Shown one piece after another: positions 57,314-64,000 of a DNA stretch of 64,000 nt (the stretch's first letter is position 1; every line of letters starts with the position of its first letter). This DNA is from Streptomyces sp. 35G-GA-8. Lineage in GTDB: Bacteria > Actinomycetota > Actinomycetes > Streptomycetales > Streptomycetaceae. The position numbers were made by a program, and so were the translations under genes. The notes beneath the pieces were generated by a model. It ran no database searches. It saw only the letters and a program-made list of their open reading frames with translations, and had not been told where the DNA came from. The stretch lies in NCBI RefSeq assembly GCF_023534745.1, contig NZ_JAMHJQ010000007.1, positions 291,145 to 355,144 of the forward strand, given 5' to 3'.

Positions 57314-58552
57314 TCAGAGAGCGGCCTTGCGCAGCGGTACGGACGGGTCCGCGGTCCGCCCGGGGTCCAGCCGCGCGCCCGCCTCGATCAGCTTGCGCCC
57401 CTGGGCCAGATCCCGGGGCCTGCCGACGGCCAGCAGCGCGGTCGGCAGGCCGTCCCGCAGCCACACCGCCGACCAGGCGCTCTCGGCCGGATCGCCGCGC
57501 CACACCAGGGTGTCGCCGGCCTCGTGGTGGCCCGCGTACTGCACGAAACGGCCGAACTGCTCGGACCAGAAGTACGGCACGGGGTCGTAGACCTCGTCGG
57601 TCTCGCCGACCACCTGCGCGGCGACCGTGCGCGGCCCCTGGAGCGCGTTGTCCCAGTGATGTACGAGCAGTCGCTCTCCGTAACGGGTCGAGGGGAACGA
57701 GGCACAGTCACCGACCGCGTACACCTCGGGCAGCGAGGTCCGCAGCCGCTCGTCCGCCACGATGGCGCCGTCCGGGCCCAGCTCGATCCCCGATCCGGCC
57801 AGCCAGCCCGTCGCGGGCCGCGCGCCGATGCCCACGACCACCGCGTCGGCCGCCAGCCGCCGGCCGTCCGCGAGGATCACCGCGCCCGGTTCGACACCGG
57901 CCACCGGGGCGTCCGTCAGCAGTTCGGCCCCGCACTCCGTGTACCAGCCGGTCATGGGCGCGACGACCTCGGCGGGCAGCGCGCCCGCGAGCGGCCGGTC
58001 GGCGGCCTCGACGACAGTCACGGCGCAGCCCGCCTCCCGGGCGGCCGTGGTGAACTCCGCGCCGATCCACCCGGCGCCGACGACCACGACCCGCTGCCGT
58101 CGGCCGAGTACCGGACGCAGCCGCTCCGCGTCGTCCAGCGTGCGCAGCAGATGGACCCCGGGCAGCGACTCGGTGCCCGGCAGACCGATCGGTTCCGCGC
58201 CGGTCGCGATGACCAGCACGTCGTACGGGACGGGCCCGCGCGCGGTGTCCAGTTCGCGCGCGCCGGGGCGCAGTCCCGTGACATCGAGCCCGAGCCTGAG
58301 CCGGACGGAGAGCGCCGCGAAGTCGATGTCGAAGGACGAGCTCTCGGCCTTGCCCAGCAGGACCGCCTTGGAGAGCGGAGGCCGGTCGTACGGCGGATGC
58401 GGCTCGGCGCCGAGCACGGTGACCGGGCCGCCGAAGCCCTTCTCCCGCAGGGCCACCGCGGTCTGCACCCCCGCCATGCCCGCGCCCACGATGACCACCC
58501 GCGGCTGTCCGGCCGGGGCCGGCTCCCGCTGTCCCTGCTCTCGCTCGCTCAC
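57314..58552 (-). CDS. FAD/NAD(P)-dependent oxidoreductase, ferredoxin reductase-like
   Basis: 412 residues with two Rossmann motifs: FAD GAGMAGVQTAVALREKG (residue ~23) and NAD(P) VVVVGAGWIGAEFTTAAREAG (~150). YDRPPLSKAVLLG and DCASFPSTRYG fit the putidaredoxin/Rieske ferredoxin reductase group, with a C-terminal domain around VPYFWSEQFG. It would pass electrons from NAD(P)H to a ferredoxin or oxygenase partner, not encoded nearby. GTG start with AAGGTGA upstream. Divergent from the thiamine operon. Confidence 0.92.
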   Translation of the reverse strand: MSEREQGQREPAPAGQPRVVIVGAGMAGVQTAVALREKGFGGPVTVLGAEPHPPYDRPPLSKAVLLGKAESSSFDIDFAALSVRLRLGLDVTGLRPGARELDTARGPVPYDVLVIATGAEPIGLPGTESLPGVHLLRTLDDAERLRPVLGRRQRVVVVGAGWIGAEFTTAAREAGCAVTVVEAADRPLAGALPAEVVAPMTGWYTECGAELLTDAPVAGVEPGAVILADGRRLAADAVVVGIGARPATGWLAGSGIELGPDGAIVADERLRTSLPEVYAVGDCASFPSTRYGERLLVHHWDNALQGPRTVAAQVVGETDEVYDPVPYFWSEQFGRFVQYAGHHEAGDTLVWRGDPAESAWSAVWLRDGLPTALLAVGRPRDLAQGRKLIEAGARLDPGRTADPSVPLRKAAL

Positions 58553-58631
58553 GCGATCACCTTAGACAGCTCTCCGCACACAGCTGACGGAACATCCGCC
58601 GGAAGCCGTACGGGCCACGGCGATCGCTCCC

Positions 58632-58661
58632 TTACAACGCGAGGGGACAGAGCGTTAGTCT
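58632..58661 (+). promoter_or_regulatory. Predicted promoter of the thiO-thiS-thiG operon
   Basis: -35 TTACAA (58632-58637), 18-bp spacer, -10 TAGTCT (58656-58661), 17 bp before the riboswitch starts. Confidence 0.5.
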
Positions 58662-58678
58662 GGCTTTCGACACTACCT

Positions 58679-58770
58679 CGCGGGAGTCCGGACGCACCGG
58701 GCTGAGAGGGAGGCTGAGGCGGCCTCCGACCGTACGAACCTGATCCGGGTCATGCCGGCGAAGGGAGGGG
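58679..58770 (+). ncRNA. TPP riboswitch (THI element)
   Basis: All conserved TPP pieces are present in order: CGGGAGTCC, CACCGGGCTGAGAGGGA, ACCGTACGAACCTGATC, and CGGGTCATGCCGGCGAAGGGAGG. The 3' end contains the ribosome site region of thiO, so thiamine pyrophosphate binding would block translation. No separate terminator is visible. Confidence 0.96.
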
Positions 58771-58780
58771 CTGGACGCCC

Positions 58781-59980
58781 ATGCAGTCACCCCATCAAGG
58801 AACCGGTACGGGCTCCGACGTCCTCGTCATCGGGGGCGGGCTCATCGGCCTGGTCACCGCCTGGCGCGCGGCGGGGCGCGGGCTGCGTACCGCCGTCACC
58901 GACCCCGAGCCCGGCGGCGGCGCGGCGCGGGTCGCGGCGGGGATGCTCGCCGCCGTCACCGAACTCCACCACGGCGAGGAGACGTTGCTCGGCCTCAACC
59001 TCGCCTCCGCCGCGCGCTACCCGGACTTCGTCGCCGAACTGGAGGCGGCGAGCGGGCAGGACACCGGCTATCGTGCCTGCGGCACCCTCGCCGTCGCCCT
59101 CGACACCGACGACCGCGCCCAGTTGCGCGAACTGCACGACCTCCAGCAGCGCTCGGGGCTGATGTCCCAGTGGCTCACGGGCCGCGAGTGCCGGCGTCTG
59201 GAGCCGATGCTCGCGCCGGGCGTGCGCGGCGGTCTGCGGGTCGACGGCGACCACCAGATCGATCCCCGCCGGCTGGCCGCGGCCCTGCTGACCGCGTGCG
59301 AACGGGCCGGGGTGGTCTTCCACCGCGCCCACGCCGACCGGCTCTCCGTCGTGCGCGACCGGGCCACCGGCGCCGTCCTGGCCGACGGCCGTGCGCTCAC
59401 CGCGGACCAGGTGGTACTGGCGGCCGGCAGCCTCAGCGGCCGGCTCGGGGGCGTACCGGCCGGTGTCCTGCCCCCCGTACGGCCCGTCAAGGGCCAGGTC
59501 CTGCGGCTGACCGTGCCCCGTACGTACGCGCCCTTCCTCTCCAGGACGGTTCGGGCCGTGGTGCGCGGCAGCCACGTCTATCTGGTGCCGCGCGAGAACG
59601 GCGAACTGGTCGTCGGCGCCACCAGCGAGGAACTCGGCTGGGACACCACCGTCACGGCGGGCGGGGTGTACGAACTGCTGCGGGACGCGCACGAACTCGT
59701 CCCCGGCATCACGGAACTGCCGCTCACCGAGACCCTCGCCGGGCTGCGCCCCGGCTCACCGGACAACGCGCCGCTGCTCGGGCCCACCGCGCTGCCGGGG
59801 CTGTCCCTCGCCACCGGGCACTACCGCAACGGGGTGCTGCTCACACCCGTCACCGGCGACGCGATGGCCGCGGTGCTGACGACCGGTGAGCTGCCCCCGG
59901 AGGCCCGCGCCTTCTCCCCCTCGCGTTTCTCCTCGCGCCGCTCACCCGTCGCGGCCATCCCTCAGGAGCAGCCCGTATGA
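58781..59980 (+). CDS. thiO: Glycine oxidase ThiO
   Basis: 399 residues, FAD-dependent D-amino acid oxidase fold. N-terminal DVLVIGGGLIGLVTAWRAAGRGL, GMLAAVTELHHGEETLLGLN, RPVKGQVLRLTVPR and YLVPRENGELVVGATSEELGWDTTVTAGGV fit ThiO. Oxidises glycine to the imine used for the thiazole ring by ThiG. Directly after the TPP riboswitch; overlaps thiS by ATGA. Confidence 0.96.
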   Translation: MQSPHQGTGTGSDVLVIGGGLIGLVTAWRAAGRGLRTAVTDPEPGGGAARVAAGMLAAVTELHHGEETLLGLNLASAARYPDFVAELEAASGQDTGYRACGTLAVALDTDDRAQLRELHDLQQRSGLMSQWLTGRECRRLEPMLAPGVRGGLRVDGDHQIDPRRLAAALLTACERAGVVFHRAHADRLSVVRDRATGAVLADGRALTADQVVLAAGSLSGRLGGVPAGVLPPVRPVKGQVLRLTVPRTYAPFLSRTVRAVVRGSHVYLVPRENGELVVGATSEELGWDTTVTAGGVYELLRDAHELVPGITELPLTETLAGLRPGSPDNAPLLGPTALPGLSLATGHYRNGVLLTPVTGDAMAAVLTTGELPPEARAFSPSRFSSRRSPVAAIPQEQPV

Positions 59981-60177
59981 ACATCTCCGTGAACGGCGAG
60001 CCCCGCGAGCTCGCGCCCGCCACCACCCTCGACGTCCTGGTCGCCACGCTCACCCCCGCCCCCTCGGGGGTCGCCGCGGCCGTCAACGAGACGGTCGTCC
60101 CGCGCACCCGCTGGTCCGGCACACCACTCAGCGAGGGCGACCGCGTCGAGGTCCTCACCGCGGTCCAGGGGGGCTGA
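59977..60177 (+). CDS. thiS: Sulfur carrier protein ThiS
   Basis: 66 residues, ubiquitin-like fold. The C-terminal Gly-Gly (LTAVQGG) is adenylylated and then carries the thiocarboxylate used by ThiG. VNGEPRELAPATTLDVLV and VAAAVNETVVPR are typical. Overlaps thiO and is 3 bp before thiG. Confidence 0.97.
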   Translation: MNISVNGEPRELAPATTLDVLVATLTPAPSGVAAAVNETVVPRTRWSGTPLSEGDRVEVLTAVQGG

Positions 60178-60978
<801 letters not shown>

Positions 60979-61048
60979 AGCGGGGGGCGCCTCCGGCGGG
61001 GGGCGGCGTGTTCGGGGTGCGGTTTCGGTTGCGGTTGCGTGTTCGTCG

Positions 61049-61164
61049 GCCGGGGGCCGGGGCCTCCGGAGGTACATGTCCGGACGGCACGATTTACGGC
61101 GCGACCCTGCCCAGACGATGGTTCGGGCGTCCACGCGCCACAAATCACGCTTTAGTGTCCGGAC
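61049..61164 (-). repeat. Dispersed structured repeat, copy B (inverted)
   Basis: Reverse-complement copy of 1-109 (about 10 mismatches in 109). The outer arms GTCCGGAC (61078-61085 and 61157-61164) and inner arms pair on the minus strand with G-U wobbles; loop contains CGCCCGAACCATCG. It lies 70 bp after thiG and faces copy C across 164 bp. The 586-bp spacer 60979-61564 holds copies B and C and a direct repeat, but no gene. Confidence 0.85.
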
Positions 61165-61328
61165 ACGCACCTCCTACGACCCCGACCCCCTCCCCCGGTG
61201 GCCCCGGCGATCCGCCGTCCCGGCCGGGGGTGAGTGGGCTGGTGCGGGAGGGTGCCGCCGCCTCCCCCTCCCACCCTCGCGCACGACCGGGCCGCTTGAG
61301 CGGGCGGTGAAGGGGGGCGCGCAGGGGT

Positions 61329-61422
61329 CGTGTCCGGGACGTAGAGCGTGATTTGTGGCGCGCGACCGCCCGAACCAACGACAAGGCAGCTACGCGCCGT
61401 AAATCATGCAGTCCCGGACGCG
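61329..61422 (+). repeat. Dispersed structured repeat, copy C
   Basis: Same orientation as copy A. Outer arms TCCGGGAC (61333-61340) / GTCCCGGA (61411-61418) differ from copy B at matched positions and still pair. Inner arms GCGTGATTTGTGGCGCG (61346-61362) / CGCGCCGTAAATCATGC (61393-61409) pair completely with G-U. The loop has CGCCCGAACCAACGAC. It ends 143 bp before the kinase start. Confidence 0.85.
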
Positions 61423-61444
61423 AGCCCGGAGCGACCACCGGCAA

Positions 61445-61522
61445 CAACCCGCACACGAAAACCGGCCCCAGCCAAAACGCACCCCGGCGACAACCCGCAG
61501 ACGAAAACCGGCCCCAGCCAAA
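61445..61522 (+). repeat. 32-bp direct repeat upstream of the kinase
   Basis: CAACCCGCA[CG]ACGAAAACCGG with its continuation occurs at 61445-61476 and 61491-61522, differing at one position (46-bp period). It lies between repeat copy C and the kinase -10 hexamer. Confidence 0.85.
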
Positions 61523-61551
61523 GACGAACCAGACCCCGCCCCCACAGATCG

Positions 61552-61557
61552 TAGACT
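61552..61557 (+). promoter_or_regulatory. -10 element of the PASTA kinase gene (leaderless)
   Basis: TAGACT ends 7 nt before the GTG at 61565, with no ribosome site between. No good -35 at 17-18 bp. Confidence 0.5.
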
Positions 61558-61564
61558 CGGGCGC

Positions 61565-63472
61565 GTGGATACGAGCCTCGAAGACCCCATCGTCGGGCGC
61601 GTGCTCGACGGCCGCTACCGCGTGGACGCGCGGATCGCTGTCGGCGGTATGGCCACGGTCTACCGGGCCGTCGACACCCGCCTCGACCGGGTCCTCGCCC
61701 TCAAGGTGATGCACCCCGCCCTCGCCGCCGACGCCACCTTCGTCGAGCGCTTCATCCGCGAGGCCAAGTCGGTGGCCCGGCTCTCGCATCCCAATGTCGT
61801 CGCGGTCTTCGACCAGGGCGCCGAGGGCGCGTACGTCTATCTGGCGATGGAGTACGTCGCGGGGTGCACGCTGCGCGACGTCCTGCGGGAGCGTGGGGCG
61901 CTTCGGCCGCGGGCCGCGCTGGACATTCTGGAGCCGGTGCTGGCCGCGCTGGGGGCCGCGCACCGCGCGGGGTTCGTGCACCGGGACATGAAGCCGGAGA
62001 ACGTGCTGATAGGGGACGACGGCCGGGTCAAGGTCGCCGACTTCGGACTCGTGCGGGGCGTCGGCGATGTCACGAACACCACCGGGAGCGTCCTCGGCAC
62101 GGTGTCGTATCTGGCGCCCGAGCAGATCGAGGACGGCACGTCCGACACCCGCGTCGATGTGTACGCCTGCGGGGTCGTCCTCCACGAGATGCTGACGGGT
62201 GCGAAGCCGCACGGCGGGGACACCCCCGCGCAGGTGCTCTACCGGCATCTGAACGAGGACGTGCCCGCGCCGTCGGCCGCCGTGCCGGGGCTCGCCGTCG
62301 AGCTGGACGAGCTGGTCGCGGCGGCGACCGCCCGTAACCCCGAGGTGCGGCCCGTCGACGCGGTGGCGCTGCTGGCGATGGCGCGGGAGGCGCGGGCCGC
62401 GCTGACCGACGCGCAATTGGACGCCGTTCCGCCGCGGGCCAGGCCCGAGTCGGCCGGCGGGGCCGGCGCCATCAGCCGTACGACGGTGATTCCGCGCATC
62501 CGGCCCGTCGAGGAGGCGGAGGAAGGAACGCCGAACCGCACCAGCCGGCTGGAGATGGCGCCCGCGCCGGGCCGCCGTTTCGTCGGGCCCCGGCGGGGCG
62601 TCGTCGCGGCGGTGGTCGCCGTACTGCTGGTGCTCGGTATCGGTACGGGTGTCTGGTACATCAATTCCGGACAGTTCACACACGTCCCCTCGGTGCTCGG
62701 CCGGAGCGAGCAGGAGGCCAGGAAGCGGCTCACCGACGCGGGGCTCGACGTGAAGGTCACCAGGGACTTCAGCGACTCCTTCGACCGCGGCACGGTCATG
62801 GGCAGCGACCCCGAGCCCCGCGCGCGTATCCGCGGCAATGGTTCGGTGACGATCGTGATCTCGCGCGGCCCGGAGATCGTCAAGGTCCCGGATCTGGAGA
62901 GCATGCCGCTGGGCGAGGCCCGGCGGGCGCTGAACAAGGTGGGGCTGGCGGCCGGGGTCGTCACGCGGGAGTTCGACGACAACATCCAGCAGGGCGCCGT
63001 GATCGGTTCGACCCCGGCGTCCGGGAGCGAGGTACGGCCGGATTCCGGGGTCGCGCTCGTGGTGAGCAAGGGCAGCCCGGTCGAGGTCCCCGATGTGACC
63101 GGTGAGTCCGTCGAGGACGCGACCTCCGAGCTGGAGGGTGAGGGGCTCAAGGTCGAGGTCGCGGCCGAGCGCGTGAACTCCGAGGAGGACGCGGGATCGG
63201 TCGCCCGGCAGTCCGCTGCCGAGGGTGACCGGCTGGCCCGGGGCGAGACGATCACGCTGACGGTCTCCAAGGGGCCGCGGATGATCTCCGTACCCGATGT
63301 CACCGGCAAGAAGACCGACGAGGCCACACGGCTGCTGGAGGAGGCGGGCTTCGAGGTGACCGTGGACCGGGGCTTCCCCTTCCTGGGGGACACCGTGGGC
63401 AAGCAGTCGGTCGAGGGCGGCCGGCAGGCCCCCGAGGGCAGTTCCATCACCATCACGACCAAGGGGCTCTAG
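61565..63472 (+). CDS. Ser/Thr protein kinase with four PASTA domains (PknB/PknL type)
   Basis: 635 residues. The Hanks-type kinase domain (about 18-280) has the Gly loop IAVGGMATVYRA, Lys47, HRD at 139-141 (FVHRDMKPENVLI), DFG at 159-161, and an activation loop with several Thr (TNTTGSVLGTVSYLAPEQ). A juxtamembrane linker, one membrane segment (345-366) and four PASTA repeats (about 372-635) follow. PASTA repeats bind muropeptides or lipid II, so the kinase probably senses cell-wall synthesis. The Rv2175c-family gene upstream suggests the PknL branch. The GTG at 61565 follows a -10 hexamer by 7 nt (leaderless); the longer frame crosses the repeats and is unsupported. Confidence 0.95.
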   Translation: MDTSLEDPIVGRVLDGRYRVDARIAVGGMATVYRAVDTRLDRVLALKVMHPALAADATFVERFIREAKSVARLSHPNVVAVFDQGAEGAYVYLAMEYVAGCTLRDVLRERGALRPRAALDILEPVLAALGAAHRAGFVHRDMKPENVLIGDDGRVKVADFGLVRGVGDVTNTTGSVLGTVSYLAPEQIEDGTSDTRVDVYACGVVLHEMLTGAKPHGGDTPAQVLYRHLNEDVPAPSAAVPGLAVELDELVAAATARNPEVRPVDAVALLAMAREARAALTDAQLDAVPPRARPESAGGAGAISRTTVIPRIRPVEEAEEGTPNRTSRLEMAPAPGRRFVGPRRGVVAAVVAVLLVLGIGTGVWYINSGQFTHVPSVLGRSEQEARKRLTDAGLDVKVTRDFSDSFDRGTVMGSDPEPRARIRGNGSVTIVISRGPEIVKVPDLESMPLGEARRALNKVGLAAGVVTREFDDNIQQGAVIGSTPASGSEVRPDSGVALVVSKGSPVEVPDVTGESVEDATSELEGEGLKVEVAAERVNSEEDAGSVARQSAAEGDRLARGETITLTVSKGPRMISVPDVTGKKTDEATRLLEEAGFEVTVDRGFPFLGDTVGKQSVEGGRQAPEGSSITITTKGL

Positions 63473-63477
63473 GAACC

Positions 63478-64000
63478 ATGCGCAACCCTGTCGGCGGCCA
63501 TGTCCCCGTGGCCGGCGGCCTCGCCTCGACCGGCCTGGCCTACGCACGCGAGCTGGGCGCCGAGACCGTCCAGGTGTTCGCGGCCAATCCACGCGGCTGG
63601 GCGACGCCCCCGGGCAATCCGGCGCAGGACGAGCTGTTCCGCGCGCGGTGCGCGGCGGAGGGGATTCCGGCGTATGTGCACGCGCCGTATCTGATCAACT
63701 TCGGTTCGCACACGGAGGCGACCGCCGAGAAGTCCGTGGAGTCCCTGCGGCACAGCCTGCGCCGGGGCCGGGAGATCGGCGCGCTGGGTGTGGTCGTGCA
63801 TACGGGTTCGGCGACCGGCGGACGGCCGCGCGAGGTGGCGCTCGCGCAGGTACGGGAGCTGATGCTGCCGCTTCTCGACGAGCTGACCCATGACGACGAT
63901 CCGTTCCTGCTGCTGGAGTCGACGGCGGGACAGGGCTTCTCGCTCTGCTCACGGACCTGGGACTTCGGCCCGTACTTCGAGGCGCTCGACGCCCACCCCA
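63478..64000 (+). CDS. nfo: Deoxyribonuclease IV (AP endonuclease), partial
   Basis: The first 174 residues of an endonuclease IV / xylose isomerase-like TIM barrel, cut by the window end. NPVGGHVPVAGGLASTGLAYARELGAETVQVFAANPRGW, GIPAYVHAPYLINFGS (zinc His), LGVVVHTGSATGG and FLLLESTAGQGFSLCSRTW (metal Glu) match the family. It cuts DNA at abasic sites in base excision repair. ATG with AGGA upstream, 5 bp after the kinase stop, so possibly co-transcribed. Confidence 0.92.
   Translation, partial: MRNPVGGHVPVAGGLASTGLAYARELGAETVQVFAANPRGWATPPGNPAQDELFRARCAAEGIPAYVHAPYLINFGSHTEATAEKSVESLRHSLRRGREIGALGVVVHTGSATGGRPREVALAQVRELMLPLLDELTHDDDPFLLLESTAGQGFSLCSRTWDFGPYFEALDAHP

Overview
The window is a stretch of a high-GC actinobacterial chromosome, almost certainly from Streptomyces or a close relative. 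The evidence is the very high G+C, many GTG starts, ATGA/GTGA stop-start overlaps, a 1179-residue DnaE1, DivIVA-SepF-YggT polar growth proteins, a division and cell wall (dcw) cluster without murC or ftsA, and families such as SAV_6107-type HEPN, DUF3040 and Rv2175c. There are no rRNA or tRNA genes, CRISPR arrays, recognisable transposases or phage genes. It reads as conserved core chromosome.

Layout. 1-17.2 kb: NYN-domain protein, a small hydrophilic protein, replicative polymerase dnaE, a DUF2252 protein, a membrane protein, a membrane-anchored thioredoxin-fold protein, Tat-type alkaline phosphatase phoD, a dienelactone-hydrolase-like enzyme, an MscS channel, a CPA1 antiporter, then rluD-GNAT, lspA and a DksA/TraR-like protein with an Ala/Lys-rich tail. 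17.5-20.9 kb: ileS behind an isoleucine T-box. 21.5-39.6 kb (minus strand): the dcw block rsmH-ftsL-ftsI-murE-murF-mraY-murD-ftsW-murG-ftsQ-ftsZ-pgeF-yggS-sepF-yggT-divIVA, mostly overlapping or closely spaced, with a good vegetative promoter 300 bp upstream of rsmH. 40-45.7 kb: beta-carbonic anhydrase, then a MoxR ATPase / DUF58 / transglutaminase operon. 45.8-51.9 kb: DUF3040 protein, methyltransferase, HEPN protein, then a degenerate ABC ATPase / YhgE-type membrane protein / TetR unit with an operator at its promoter. 52.3-64 kb: phytoene-desaturase-like oxidoreductase, a Pro/Tyr/Gln-rich membrane protein, metF, thiE, an Rv2175c-type DNA-binding protein, a ferredoxin-reductase-like flavoprotein, a TPP riboswitch with thiO-thiS-thiG, a PASTA-domain Ser/Thr kinase and the start of endonuclease IV.

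How the genes fit together. The dcw block makes lipid II (MurE, MurF, MraY, MurD, MurG), flips and polymerises it (FtsW, FtsI, with FtsQ and FtsL) and places division (FtsZ, SepF) and tip growth (DivIVA). The PASTA kinase may sense the same muropeptides. thiO, thiS, thiG and thiE build the thiazole half of thiamine and couple it to the pyrimidine half.

The most unusual items are: (i) a dispersed structured repeat present three times (1-109, 61049-61164 inverted, 61329-61422), whose arms covary and use G-U pairs on one strand; (ii) an IleRS with a swapped GxHH signature instead of HxGH; (iii) an ABC ATPase with Arg in place of the Walker A Lys; (iv) short tandem arrays that include the stop codons of three genes; and (v) several genes that look leaderless, with a -10 hexamer 6-8 nt before the start codon.
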